Source of the DNA: an uncultured Marvinbryantia sp.
Lineage (GTDB): Bacteria; Bacillota; Clostridia; Lachnospirales; Lachnospiraceae
DNA length: 59,475 bases
Direction of reading: 5' to 3'
Assembly: GCA_934408725.1 (NCBI GenBank)
Contig: CAKRVB010000016.1
Coordinates: 1-59,475, forward strand
The notes under the pieces are model-generated. The model was given only the letters and a program-made list of their open reading frames with translations. It had not been told where the DNA came from and did no database searches. Made by a program: the position numbers and the translations under genes. This document shows, in pieces, positions 42,228 to 51,122 of this stretch (positions within the stretch are counted from its first letter, which is position 1; each line of letters opens with the position of its first letter).

Positions 42228-43196
42228 TCAAAGTTCTGTATGCTGTTCTTTGATCTGACATTCCTCAAAAATACTTTTTGCTACCAGTTCATAATCAGAA
42301 AGGCGCTTTGCTTTTTTCAGTTTTCCGGACAGTTTCCCCGGATCTTCAAACAGTTTGATCATATAGCACCAGATCTCTTTCATTTTAAAAAGTACCACTG
42401 TCTCCCCAGACAGTTCTGTGCTATAGGACTCTTCCAGTTCTTTCATAAAATTCCATATCTTTTGTTTATCCGGCAATGTATTCTTCTGCAGATTCTCTGT
42501 CAGCTGCGGATTGCGCAATACTCCTCTTCCCATCATATAACATGTAATATCCGGGAAACGCATCTGAATCCTTTCCAGATCTTGCCGATCCGTAATGTCT
42601 CCATTATATACAACCGGAAATTTCCGACATGCTGCCGCTTTGGCAAACGCTTCCAGATTCGGTATATTCCCATAAAAATCTTTCTGGGTTCTTGGATGAA
42701 CTACCAGTTCTTCCAGCGGATACTTCTCATAGATCTCCAGCAGTCTGTCAAACTCTTCCGGATCCTCCTTCCCGATTCTTGTCTTTACCGATATCTTCAG
42801 GTTCGTTTTTTCAAATACCCGACAAAGAAATTCATCTATTTCGTCTGGAAATGCCAGAAAACCGGATCCACGGTTTTTCGATACCACCGTCTTTGCAGGA
42901 CATCCCACATTCCAGTTCACCTCGGTGTAACCATAATTCTTCAGATGTTCTGCCGTCCACAGAAAATCTTCCCATTTGTTTGTCAGAATCTGCGGCACTA
43001 CCGGAATTCCCTCATTATGCTCCGGCAGAATATCTCCCATTTCTCTTCCGGTAAAAATCTTCTTCGCCTTCGGTTTTGGTTCAATAAACGGAATATAATA
43101 TTTACGCACTCCCGGAAAATACCGATGATGGACATTCCTGAATACATAGCCGGTAATGCCCTCCAGCGGTGCTACATCATATTGATTCATACTCAC
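42228..43196 (-). CDS. tRNA-dihydrouridine synthase family protein
   Basis: FMN/NADPH enzyme reducing uridine to dihydrouridine in tRNA. The 322-aa protein starts MNQYDVAPLEGITGYVFRNV (family PL-E-G-I-T) and has the catalytic Cys in VNWNVGCPAKTVVSKNRGSG. The FMN-phosphate site is in LVVHPRTQKDFYGNIPNLEA and VVYNGDITDRQDLERI, followed by CYMMGRGVLRNPQL. It overlaps the L,D-transpeptidase gene by 4 bp (translational coupling). The sequence resembles a clostridial branch distinct from classic DusB (no nifR3-like partner); which tRNA position it modifies cannot be told. Confidence 0.9.
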   Translation of the reverse strand: MSMNQYDVAPLEGITGYVFRNVHHRYFPGVRKYYIPFIEPKPKAKKIFTGREMGDILPEHNEGIPVVPQILTNKWEDFLWTAEHLKNYGYTEVNWNVGCPAKTVVSKNRGSGFLAFPDEIDEFLCRVFEKTNLKISVKTRIGKEDPEEFDRLLEIYEKYPLEELVVHPRTQKDFYGNIPNLEAFAKAAACRKFPVVYNGDITDRQDLERIQMRFPDITCYMMGRGVLRNPQLTENLQKNTLPDKQKIWNFMKELEESYSTELSGETVVLFKMKEIWCYMIKLFEDPGKLSGKLKKAKRLSDYELVAKSIFEECQIKEQHTEL

Positions 43197-44077
43197 TCAT
43201 CTTCCGGGTTGGAATAATAACAAATCACCGGAAATCCTTTCCCAATCTTTTCATATAATATTTCCGCCTTATCATAAGGCAGATTAATGCATCCGTGAGA
43301 TCCCCTTGTATAACAGGCATCTCCGCCAAAGCTCGGCTGCCATGTAGCATCATGCAAGCCAATCCCCCTGTTAAACGGCATCCAGAATGACACAGGTGTC
43401 TGGTAATCTGCTCCTTTCAGAACTGCTGGCGACTGCTTATACTTCACGCAAAAAATACCTCCGGGAGTCTGACGGCTCGTATTCATCATCCCGGATACAA
43501 TATCGGTACGTAAAGTCACTTTTCCATGTTCATACAGCCACAGTACCTGACGGCTCAGATCGATTTCTACATAAGAATCCCCATAATCTCTGACAGAATT
43601 GTCACGAGATGCCGCCTCTGTCAGAAAGTGAAGAGGATGTATCGTGGTTCCGTTTCTTCGAAGCAGTTTGGAAATCTCCTTCACTTCTTTCTCTCTGTCC
43701 AGCTTCCATCCATAATCTCCCTTTAAACGGATCGTCTTTTTTCCTGTCGTTTCAAATACTTTTGTACGATTCCATGTATCAAAATGCTTCTGAAGACCTT
43801 CCACATATTTCGCAATCCGGTCATCATCAATATCCCAGTGACCATCCGGCCAGTATCTTACCCAGTCCGTAACATCTTCTGCTGTCAGTACGACTCTTCT
43901 TTTGCCGAACTTATAAACTATCTTCATATGCTCATAAGTGCCACCTTTTTCATAAGGATTTACAACTTTTTTCTGGTCCGCCTCTGCTGTCAGTGCTTCA
44001 TGATAAACGGTGCCGCCTGCTGCTCCGTGAAATGCCAGCATCGCTGCCACCGCTATCGCCTTTATCCCCTGCATCAT
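43193..44077 (-). CDS. Secreted L,D-transpeptidase (YkuD)
   Basis: 294-aa wall enzyme that forms 3-3 peptidoglycan cross-links or attaches proteins. The short hydrophobic N-terminus (IKAIAVAAMLAFHGAAGG) is a probable signal sequence. Residues about 45-150 resemble the second half of a PG_binding_4 region (ALTAEDVTDWVRYWPDGHWD and DYGWKLDREKEVKEISKLL). The YkuD domain spans about 165-290 with GIGLHDATWQPSFGG and the catalytic Cys in TRGSHGCINLPYDKAEILYE. The usual clostridial relatives carry a longer N-terminus with two binding modules, so this is a shortened version. It is the first gene of a small operon with dus and the DUF5721-like gene. Confidence 0.88.
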   Translation of the reverse strand: MMQGIKAIAVAAMLAFHGAAGGTVYHEALTAEADQKKVVNPYEKGGTYEHMKIVYKFGKRRVVLTAEDVTDWVRYWPDGHWDIDDDRIAKYVEGLQKHFDTWNRTKVFETTGKKTIRLKGDYGWKLDREKEVKEISKLLRRNGTTIHPLHFLTEAASRDNSVRDYGDSYVEIDLSRQVLWLYEHGKVTLRTDIVSGMMNTSRQTPGGIFCVKYKQSPAVLKGADYQTPVSFWMPFNRGIGLHDATWQPSFGGDACYTRGSHGCINLPYDKAEILYEKIGKGFPVICYYSNPEDE

Positions 44078-44171
44078 ATTCGCTTTCCTTCTCTGTTTCT
44101 GTTTTATCTATTTTACCCTATCTGCACCGGAAAATCTATGCATTTTTCTGCAGGAATTCTGCTGCCACAAC

Positions 44172-44205
44172 AAAACTCCGCAGCATCATCGTACTGCGGA
44201 GTTTT
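44172..44205 (-). terminator. Terminator of the EF-G-like gene
   Basis: Perfect 12-bp stem AAAACTCCGCAG/CTGCGGAGTTTT with a 10-nt loop, about 63 bp after the stop codon. It has short T tracts in both directions. Confidence 0.75.
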
Positions 44206-44267
44206 ACTTCTTTTGGGAATTATGATTTTCACTTTGAAATCAGGATATCATCCTGTATCCGTTTTCT

Positions 44268-46358
44268 TTATTCCTCCATTGATTTTACTTTGCTTGCTCT
44301 TGCCTCTACTTCTTTTGCCTGAATATCAGAAGGTGCCTGTTCATATCTTGCAAATTCATATGCGAAATTACCAGCTCCTCCTGTCATGGAACGAAGCTGA
44401 GTAGAATAGCCATACAGTTCCATCATTGGAATATCTGCTTCGATAATCTGATTGCCTTTGTGGTCTGGGTTCATACCAAGCACACGGCCTCTTCGTTTAT
44501 TCAGATCGCCCATAACATCACCGGTAAATTTATCCGGAACAGTCACTTTCAGGGATGCAATCGGCTCAAGAAGAACCGGTGATGCTTCCATGAAGCCTTT
44601 CTTAAATGCCTGAATCGCAGCTGTCTTGAATGCCATTTCAGAGGAGTCAACCGGATGATAAGATCCATCATAAAGTGTAGCTTTTACACCTACAACCGGA
44701 TAAGCTGCCAGAGGTCCTCTCTGAACAGATTCCTGAATGCCCTTTTCTACTGCCGGGAAATAGTTCTTTGGAACTGCACCACCGACTACTACCTGCTCGA
44801 AGACATATGGAGTCTCCATATCTCCCGAATTGGCAAATCTCATCTTAACGTGTCCATACTGGCCATGGCCACCAGACTGCTTCTTATATTTTGCTTCTAC
44901 ATCAGAGTTCTTGCGGATCGTCTCACGGAACGCTACCTTCGGTCTTGCCAGCTCGATCTCTACTTTATACTTGCTCAGCAGCTTGCTGGCAATAATATCA
45001 ATATGCTGATCGCCCATACCATAGATCAGTGTCTGTCTGTTCTCTGCATCATTCACTGCTTTCATGGTCAGATCTTCCAGCATCATCTTAGCCAGTGCCT
45101 GTGCTACCTTATCCTCTTCGCCTTTATTCTTTGCAAAGTATCTCTTATATGTATAAGGTGTGGAAGTATCTACACCGGCATACTGAATCGGTGTATTCTT
45201 AGTTGCCAGAGAGTCTCCGGTTCTGGTGACATTCAGCTTGCCGATGGCACCGATATCGCCCGCATGGAGTTCCGGAACCTCTATCGGCTTGCTGCCTTCC
45301 ATCACATACAGCTTATTCAGCTTCACTTCTTCATCTCTGTTTACGTTGTAAAGCAGATCATCATTCTTGATAACACCAGATGCTACCTTCACAAGAGAAT
45401 ATTTTCCAATAAACGGATCCACAATGGTCTTGAATACAAATGCAGATTTCGCCTTTGCAAAGTCATAATTTGCTTCATAGATCTCACTGGTCTTCATATT
45501 GATGCCGGCAATCGTTCTCTTATCCGGGCTTGGGAAATACTGTACAATATCATCCAGAAGATTGATTACACCCTGGAAATTCACAGGGGAACCCATAGCT
45601 ACCGGTACAATAGAGCATTCGTCAACATTCATCGTCAGCGCAGCCATGATCTCTGCCGGTGAGAAAGTCTCTCCTGCAAAATAGCGGTCCATGAATTCTT
45701 CTGATGTCTCTGCTACTGCTTCCAACAGATTCTCCCTGTATTTTTCCAGATATTCCATAGAGTAATCCGGGATATCACATGGCTCTTTTTCACCCTTCTC
45801 CAGCCAGCGGCGGCCTTCCTGTCTTACTACGTTAACATATCCGACAAACTTCTCATTCTCACGGATCGGAAGATGAATCGGTGCAATCTTCTTGCCATAA
45901 AGTTCTGTCAGATCCTCTACTACCTGACGGAAGCTGGCATTGTCCACATCCATGTTTGATACAAAGAACATACGAGGCAGCTTATACTTCTCGCACAGTT
46001 CCCATGCCTTCTGTGTACCTACTTCTACACCGTTCTTGCCATTAATCACAATAACTGCCGCATCAGCTGCTGCTGCTGCTTCTTCTGCTTCTCCAACAAA
46101 ATCAAAGTAACCTGGTGTATCCAGTACATTTACCTTGATATCACCCCAGATAATCGGCATTACGGTTGTATTAATTGAGAATTTTCTCTTAATCTCTTCT
46201 TTATCATAATCACTTACTGTATTTCCCTCAGAAATGCTTCCCATTCTGCTGGTCACTCCTGATAAGTAAGCCATTGCTTCCACCAAACTGGTCTTTCCTG
46301 ATCCGCCATGTCCTAAGATTACCACGTTTCGGATCCTGTCTGTTGTATAAACCTTCAT
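44268..46358 (-). CDS. Elongation factor G paralogue (EF-G2-like) with degenerate GTPase motifs
   Basis: 696-aa translational GTPase-like protein with the full five-domain EF-G layout. It ends with RGPLAAYPVVGVKATLYDGS (domain IV) and MMELYGYSTQLRSMTGGAGN (domain V). The P-loop is intact (GHGGSGKT, residues 16-23). The catalytic His of G3 is Tyr (DTPGYFDF, Tyr84), the canonical NKMD of G4 reads SNMD (134-137), and switch I lacks RGITI (KRKFSINTT). These changes resemble the actinobacterial FusA2/EF-G2 class, for which a Mycobacterium smegmatis member was reported to lack ribosome-dependent GTPase activity. It is monocistronic with its own promoter and far from rpsL/rpsG, so it is not the housekeeping EF-G. 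Its role is unknown. Confidence 0.88.
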   Translation of the reverse strand: MKVYTTDRIRNVVILGHGGSGKTSLVEAMAYLSGVTSRMGSISEGNTVSDYDKEEIKRKFSINTTVMPIIWGDIKVNVLDTPGYFDFVGEAEEAAAAADAAVIVINGKNGVEVGTQKAWELCEKYKLPRMFFVSNMDVDNASFRQVVEDLTELYGKKIAPIHLPIRENEKFVGYVNVVRQEGRRWLEKGEKEPCDIPDYSMEYLEKYRENLLEAVAETSEEFMDRYFAGETFSPAEIMAALTMNVDECSIVPVAMGSPVNFQGVINLLDDIVQYFPSPDKRTIAGINMKTSEIYEANYDFAKAKSAFVFKTIVDPFIGKYSLVKVASGVIKNDDLLYNVNRDEEVKLNKLYVMEGSKPIEVPELHAGDIGAIGKLNVTRTGDSLATKNTPIQYAGVDTSTPYTYKRYFAKNKGEEDKVAQALAKMMLEDLTMKAVNDAENRQTLIYGMGDQHIDIIASKLLSKYKVEIELARPKVAFRETIRKNSDVEAKYKKQSGGHGQYGHVKMRFANSGDMETPYVFEQVVVGGAVPKNYFPAVEKGIQESVQRGPLAAYPVVGVKATLYDGSYHPVDSSEMAFKTAAIQAFKKGFMEASPVLLEPIASLKVTVPDKFTGDVMGDLNKRRGRVLGMNPDHKGNQIIEADIPMMELYGYSTQLRSMTGGAGNFAYEFARYEQAPSDIQAKEVEARASKVKSMEE

Positions 46359-46442
46359 ATGCCTTCCTCCAATTCTAGTTTATTGAGATATATTGATATC
46401 TCACTATGAAGAATTCATTATGCCTTTCAGCACCATGGGTAT

Positions 46443-46471
46443 ATTTTACTAAATATTCCAAATATTTTCAA
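46443..46471 (-). promoter_or_regulatory. sigmaA promoter of the EF-G-like gene
   Basis: Minus strand TTGAAA (complement of 46466-46471), 17-bp spacer, TAAAAT (complement of 46443-46448), about 85 bp before the start codon. Confidence 0.78.
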
Positions 46472-46669
46472 GTAATTTATTCATTTTTACTATATTATTT
46501 TTTCATTTTTTTAACAACTATGTTAGTATTTTCTAAATTTTGTATTCAATTCGCACAATTTGGCACAGATTTAGCATCTCCACATTGTTCTTATCATGTA
46601 CAAAAATATATTCTGAAAAAGGTTCACTATGTATATTATAAGATTTTCGTGCTTTAAAGTGCAAAATCG

Positions 46670-46699
46670 TTGACATATGCAAGCCTGCAATAGTACAAT
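46670..46699 (+). promoter_or_regulatory. sigmaA promoter of tyrA-aroA
   Basis: TTGACA (46670-46675), 18-bp spacer, TACAAT (46694-46699), 48 bp before the tyrA ATG. The short leader shows no T-box. Confidence 0.85.
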
Positions 46700-46747
46700 A
46701 AACGATGTCAGGGTCAAAAACCCGTAACACAGAAAGGATCTATTTTT

Positions 46748-47848
46748 ATGAAACAACCACTTACCATTGGCTTTATTGGCCTTGGGCTGATCGGCGGCTC
46801 CATCGCAAAAGCCATCCGATACTATTATCCGGACATCCGGATCATCGCCCATACCAGGAGCCAGGCTACCATAGATTATGCATTAAATGAACAAATTATT
46901 GATATAGCCTGTGATCAGGTAGATGTCCGCTTTTCAGAATGTGATTACATCTTCTTATGTGCACCGGTGGAAGCCAATGCTTCTTATCTGAAGATCTTGA
47001 AGCCACTGATTCAGCCGGACTGTATTCTTACTGATGTCGGAAGTACCAAAACTGATATTCATACCCATGTAGCCGATCTGGGTCTGGAAAGTCAGTTCAT
47101 CGGCGGTCATCCGATGGCCGGTTCCGAAAAAACCGGTATTGCCAATGCCAAACGGCATCTTCTGGAAAATGCTTACTATATTGTTACACCAACTTCAAAA
47201 GTACCAAGGGAATCGGTAGAAGCCTATGTAGAACTGGTACGTAGTCTGAAAGCACTTCCGTTGGTTCTGGATTATCATGAACACGACTTTGTGACCGGTG
47301 CCATCAGTCATCTTCCACACCTGATTGCTGCTGCTCTGGTGAATCTGGTTCACGATGAAGATACCCCTTCCGAGACGATGCGGATGGTCGCTGCCGGCGG
47401 TTTCAAAGATATCACCCGTATTGCCTCTTCCTCACCGGAGATGTGGGAACAGATCTGTATGACCAACTCTGAAAATATATTAAAAGTGCTGAATGACTAT
47501 ATTCGTAATCTGGAAGACATTCGTGGTGCCCTGGAACAGAAAAATGGCTCTGCCATCCATACACTCTTCCGGGAATCCAGAGATTACCGGAATTCTTTCT
47601 CTGATCTGTCTGCCGGACCGATTAAGAAAAGCCATCGTTTATATTGTGATCTGGTGGATGAGGCTGGTGGAATTGCCATCCTTTCAACTATTCTTGCAAG
47701 CCGAGGTATCACGATTAAAAATATTGGCATTGTACATAACCGTGAATTCGAGGATGCGGTACTTATGGTCGAATTTTATGATGCCGAATCTAAGGTGCGC
47801 GCGGTAGAAGAATTGCGCAGATATCGGTATACGGTATACGAAGTTTAA
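46748..47848 (+). CDS. tyrA: Prephenate dehydrogenase
   Basis: Oxidative decarboxylation of prephenate to 4-hydroxyphenylpyruvate in tyrosine synthesis. The 366-aa protein has the NAD-binding N-terminus KQPLTIGFIGLGLIGGSIAK, the catalytic region LTDVGSTKTDIHTHVAD with FIGGHPMAGSEKTGIANAKR, and HDFVTGAISHLPHLIAAALV. The C-terminal ACT domain (about 295-366, VDEAGGIAILSTILASRGIT then IKNIGIVHNREF) suggests feedback control by an aromatic amino acid. The ATG has GAAAGGA upstream. aroA follows 18 bp downstream, so the two aromatic genes form an operon. Confidence 0.95.
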   Translation: MKQPLTIGFIGLGLIGGSIAKAIRYYYPDIRIIAHTRSQATIDYALNEQIIDIACDQVDVRFSECDYIFLCAPVEANASYLKILKPLIQPDCILTDVGSTKTDIHTHVADLGLESQFIGGHPMAGSEKTGIANAKRHLLENAYYIVTPTSKVPRESVEAYVELVRSLKALPLVLDYHEHDFVTGAISHLPHLIAAALVNLVHDEDTPSETMRMVAAGGFKDITRIASSSPEMWEQICMTNSENILKVLNDYIRNLEDIRGALEQKNGSAIHTLFRESRDYRNSFSDLSAGPIKKSHRLYCDLVDEAGGIAILSTILASRGITIKNIGIVHNREFEDAVLMVEFYDAESKVRAVEELRRYRYTVYEV

Positions 47849-47866
47849 CAGGAAAAGAGGATAATT

Positions 47867-49144
47867 ATGATTTTTACAAAAGTAAATTCTTTAAAAGGTG
47901 AGGTGGCCATTCCGGGAGACAAGTCCATTTCCCACCGCGCAGTCATGTTTGGCTCCCTGGCTGAAGGGACTACAGAAGTGACTAATTTTTTACAGGGAGC
48001 GGATTGCCTGTCTACGATTTCCTGCTTCCGTAAACTTGGTATTGAAATTGAAAATACTTCCCAGCGGATATTGATTCACGGTAAGGGTCTGCATGGTCTT
48101 ACAGAGCCATCAGATACGTTGGATACCGGCAACAGTGGTACAACCACACGTCTGATCTCCGGCATTCTTGCTGGTCAGCGTTTTACCACAGTTCTAAACG
48201 GCGACGCCTCTATTCAGACAAGACCAATGAAACGTATTATGACACCATTATCTATGATGGGCGCTGATATCACCAGTCTGAAAGGAAATGACTGTGCGCC
48301 GCTTCGCATCTGTGGTGGCCAGCTTCACGGCATTGCTTATACGTCACCTGTGGCTTCTGCCCAGGTCAAGTCTTGCATTCTTCTGGCTGGCCTTTATGCG
48401 GATGCTCCTACCAGTGTTCTGGAACCGGTTCTTTCCCGAAATCATACAGAACTGATGCTGGCAGGTTTCGGTGCCCATATTACTTCTTCTGGCACTACAG
48501 CCACCATTGAACCTGAACCGGATCTGAATGGTATGAAGATTGAAGTTCCTGGCGACATCTCTTCTGCCGCTTATTTTCTTGCCGCAGGACTGATGATTCC
48601 AAATTCAGAAATCATGATCAAAAATGTGGGGATCAACCCGACCAGAGATGGAATTTTACGGGTTGCAAAAAAAATGGGCGGCAATATCACCATTCTGAAT
48701 GAAAAAACCAGTGGTGGAGAGCCTACCTGTGATCTGCTGGTGCGAAGCAGTTCTCTAAAAGGTGTTACCATTGGCGGTGAAATCATTCCAACGCTGATTG
48801 ACGAGATTCCAATGATTGCTGTCATGGCCTGCTTTGCAGAGGGTACCACTACCATCAAAGATGCACAGGAACTGAAGGTCAAGGAAAGCAACCGTATTGA
48901 TACCGTTGTCACCAATCTGAAAGCAATGGGCGCACATATCGAGGCTACAGACGATGGTATGATCATTGAAGGCGGGTATCCGCTTCACGGCGCTGTGATC
49001 GACAGCCATCTGGATCATCGTATTGCCATGAGCTTTGCAGTTGGGGCATTGGGAGCCGATGGAGAAACTACTATAGAAGGGGCTGACTGCGTAAAGATCA
49101 GCTATCCGGAATTCTATCAGACATTAGAGAAACTGATACAATAA
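47867..49144 (+). CDS. aroA: 3-phosphoshikimate 1-carboxyvinyltransferase (EPSP synthase)
   Basis: Joins shikimate-3-phosphate and phosphoenolpyruvate in the shikimate pathway. The 425-aa protein shows VAIPGDKSISHRAVMFGSLA, LDTGNSGTTTRLISGILAG, the RPMKRIMTPLSMMGA motif, DEIPMIAVMACFAEGTT (catalytic Asp/Glu) and KVKESNRIDTVVTNLKAMGA. It ends with DHRIAMSFAVGALGADGETT. The residues resemble the Gram-positive-type enzyme rather than the Escherichia coli type. It shares the tyrA promoter; GAGGATAATT precedes its ATG. Confidence 0.96.
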   Translation: MIFTKVNSLKGEVAIPGDKSISHRAVMFGSLAEGTTEVTNFLQGADCLSTISCFRKLGIEIENTSQRILIHGKGLHGLTEPSDTLDTGNSGTTTRLISGILAGQRFTTVLNGDASIQTRPMKRIMTPLSMMGADITSLKGNDCAPLRICGGQLHGIAYTSPVASAQVKSCILLAGLYADAPTSVLEPVLSRNHTELMLAGFGAHITSSGTTATIEPEPDLNGMKIEVPGDISSAAYFLAAGLMIPNSEIMIKNVGINPTRDGILRVAKKMGGNITILNEKTSGGEPTCDLLVRSSSLKGVTIGGEIIPTLIDEIPMIAVMACFAEGTTTIKDAQELKVKESNRIDTVVTNLKAMGAHIEATDDGMIIEGGYPLHGAVIDSHLDHRIAMSFAVGALGADGETTIEGADCVKISYPEFYQTLEKLIQ

Positions 49145-49207
49145 GAGATAAAAAATCATTTGATATCACTCGATTGTTCATCATCGAAATTCTAAATTTG
49201 AAAAGTA

Positions 49208-49251
49208 AGAAATAGCATCCCCGCTCTGACAAAAAGTAGGATGCTATTTCT
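49208..49251 (+). terminator. Probable terminator hairpin after aroA
   Basis: Perfect 13-bp stem AGAAATAGCATCC/GGATGCTATTTCT with an 18-nt loop, 64 bp after the aroA stop. The T-rich tail is weak, so termination efficiency is uncertain; it could also serve the convergent queA. Confidence 0.6.
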
Positions 49252-49312
49252 CTAATTTCTATGAATGCCAGAAACGGATAGGTTTCAGCTATCGTTCCGA
49301 CTGTCTTGTACA

Positions 49313-50338
49313 TTACAATATCAACATCGCATCTCCAAAGGAGAAAAATCTGTACCGTTCTTTCACCGCTTCTTCATAAGCTGCCATAATGTTATTTTTC
49401 CCCGCCAGTGCCGATACCAGCATCAGCAGCGTGGATTCTGGCAGATGGAAGTTGGTAATCAGGCGGTCGATCATCTTGAACTGGTACCCTGGATAGATGA
49501 AGATATCCGTCCAGCCGCTTCCTGCATGAAGAACACCCTGATCATCCGTTGCGGATTCCAGGGTACGGCAGCTGGTGGTTCCCACGGATACAATCTTTCC
49601 ACCCCTCTGCTTTGTCTCATTGATCAGCTTCGCCTGATCTTCTTCCACGATATAGAATTCGGAATGCATATGATGGTTCGTGACATCTTCTACCTTTACC
49701 GGGCGGAAAGTGCCAAGACCAACGTGCAAAGTCACATGTGCAATGTTTACCCCCTTGGCTTTGATCGCTTCCAGAAGCTCCGGTGTAAAATGTAAACCAG
49801 CTGTCGGTGCAGCCGCAGAACCGTCATGCTTGGCGTAAACGGTCTGATAACGGTTCTTGTCCTTTAACTGGTGGGTAATATATGGAGGCAGCGGCATCTG
49901 ACCCAGCTGATCCAGAATCTCTTCAAAAATCCCATCATAAGTAAACTTAATCAATCGGTTTCCCTCTTCTACCACATCAATGACTTCTCCGATCAGAAGT
50001 CCATTTCCAAAAGAGATTCTGGTTCCCGGTTTTGCCTTTTTACCAGGCTTTACCAACGTCTCCCATACATCATTTTCTTTTCTCTTTAATAATAAAATCT
50101 CAATCTTTGCTTCTGTTCCCTCTTTGCTTCCAAAGAGACGGGCCGGGATAACCTTTGTATTATTCACCACCAGGCAATCTCCAGGATTCAGGTAATCGAT
50201 CACCTCTTTGAAAATGTGATGTTCAATCTCACCCGTTTTTCGATCTAACACCATAAGACGGGAAGATGAACGATCCTCCAGTGGATCCTGAGCAATCAGC
50301 TCCTGCGGTAAATCAAAGTAAAAATCTGATGTTTTCAA
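49313..50338 (-). CDS. queA: S-adenosylmethionine:tRNA ribosyltransferase-isomerase
   Basis: Adds the epoxycyclopentanediol moiety from SAM to 7-aminomethyl-7-deazaguanine in tRNA, a step of queuosine synthesis. The 341-aa protein starts [20 protein letters not shown] with [13 protein letters not shown]. It contains [60 protein letters not shown] and [20 protein letters not shown], all QueA signatures. The phosphatase gene ends 21 bp upstream on the same strand. No tgt or other queuosine gene is in the window. Confidence 0.96.
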   Translation of the reverse strand: MKTSDFYFDLPQELIAQDPLEDRSSSRLMVLDRKTGEIEHHIFKEVIDYLNPGDCLVVNNTKVIPARLFGSKEGTEAKIEILLLKRKENDVWETLVKPGKKAKPGTRISFGNGLLIGEVIDVVEEGNRLIKFTYDGIFEEILDQLGQMPLPPYITHQLKDKNRYQTVYAKHDGSAAAPTAGLHFTPELLEAIKAKGVNIAHVTLHVGLGTFRPVKVEDVTNHHMHSEFYIVEEDQAKLINETKQRGGKIVSVGTTSCRTLESATDDQGVLHAGSGWTDIFIYPGYQFKMIDRLITNFHLPESTLLMLVSALAGKNNIMAAYEEAVKERYRFFSFGDAMLIL

Positions 50339-50358
50339 TGCAATACCTCTTTCTTATT

Positions 50359-50970
50359 TTAGTAATACGTAACATTCTCTGCGATTAATTTTGCCTGTCC
50401 ATGGCAGCTTTCTACTATGGCTACCCCACAGTTCGGCGCTACTCTTCCGCCCCAGAAATCTTCCATTTTCCAGTCTCGCAAGCTGTTTAACAATCCCCTG
50501 GTGGCTGCTCCGTGTGTAGCAATCAGAATTGTTTTATCTTCCAAATCCGGGCGATGACAGATGTCCTGCATAAAGTCTGCACATCTCTTTGCCAGATCAG
50601 TCAGGCTCTCCGCTCCTTTCGGTGGCTGATACTGATCTGGATGATTGAAAAACTGATAGATGTTCTCATCTCCCGGGAAATCCTCGGTCTTTCTCCACGG
50701 CTTTCCTTCCATCTCTCCAAATCCAATCTCTTCGATTCGTTCATCCAGAATAAATGGAATCTCCCGTTCTCCCAGCACCAGATGCGCCGTCTCTCTGGCC
50801 CGCTCAAGAGGGCTGGATATCACCAGATCAAACGGGATCTCTTTCATCCCCACTGCAGAAGCTTTGGCCAGCGCCCGCCCTGTTTTATTTAACGGAACAT
50901 CACTCTTCCCCTGCAGCAGTCTTTTTTTATTCCAGTCTGTTTCTCCATGACGAAGAATATATAATTTCAT
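50359..50970 (-). CDS. Histidine phosphatase family protein (phosphoglycerate-mutase-like)
   Basis: 203-aa protein with the phosphohistidine RHG motif at the N-terminus (KLYILRHGETDWNKKRLLQG), then DVPLNKTGRALAKASAV and VISSPLERARETAHLVLG. The acidic IEEIGFGEMEGKPW segment and the second His in ILIATHGAATRGLLNSL complete the site. This is the cobC/phosphoglycerate-mutase-like fold, a broad phosphatase family. Family members include alpha-ribazole phosphatase, but this gene lies 18 kb from the cobalamin operon beside queA, so that assignment would be speculative. A fructose-2,6-bisphosphatase-like or general phosphatase role is equally possible. Confidence 0.88.
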   Translation of the reverse strand: MKLYILRHGETDWNKKRLLQGKSDVPLNKTGRALAKASAVGMKEIPFDLVISSPLERARETAHLVLGEREIPFILDERIEEIGFGEMEGKPWRKTEDFPGDENIYQFFNHPDQYQPPKGAESLTDLAKRCADFMQDICHRPDLEDKTILIATHGAATRGLLNSLRDWKMEDFWGGRVAPNCGVAIVESCHGQAKLIAENVTYY

Positions 50971-51079
50971 ATTTTCTACCTCAATGCCTCAATATGCCAG
51001 ATTATCATACATGGCTTCTGGCAGCCATTTTTCTGCTCACATCTGCTATCATAAAGAATTTCCTGTAAAAACGCAAGTA

Positions 51080-51109
51080 CCGCCGGTATTTTTTATCAAA
51101 TACCGGCGG
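51080..51109. repeat. Perfect 12-bp inverted repeat downstream of pheT
   Basis: Arms CCGCCGGTATTT (51080-51091) and AAATACCGGCGG (51098-51109) with a 6-nt loop, 13 bp after the pheT stop codon. There is no U run after the stem on either strand, so it is either a weak terminator or an mRNA 3'-end stabiliser. Confidence 0.6.
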
Positions 51110-51122
51110 AAACTCATACATT

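Larger units (their letters stand above)
46359..46747. other. 389-bp AT-rich intergenic region between divergent fusA-like gene and tyrA
   Basis: It contains a sigmaA promoter at each end (annotated separately). The AT-rich middle, 46480-46640, shows no credible ORF, RNA gene or terminator. An imperfect palindrome with outer arms GATTTT/AAAATC (46642-46668) ends 1 bp before the tyrA -35 box and could be an operator. Confidence 0.5.

Noticed and set aside
42240..43217. 325-codon plus-strand open frame
   Set aside because: It is exactly antisense to the dihydrouridine synthase gene, has no Shine-Dalgarno and reads as Phe/Cys/His-rich shadow sequence.
50359..50970. Calling the histidine phosphatase CobC (alpha-ribazole phosphatase)
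   Set aside because: The family match is generic and the gene lies beside queA, away from the cobalamin operon and without a B12 riboswitch.
51080..51109. Strong intrinsic terminator after pheT
   Set aside because: The stem is perfect, but no U run follows it on the minus strand, so I list it only as an inverted repeat.
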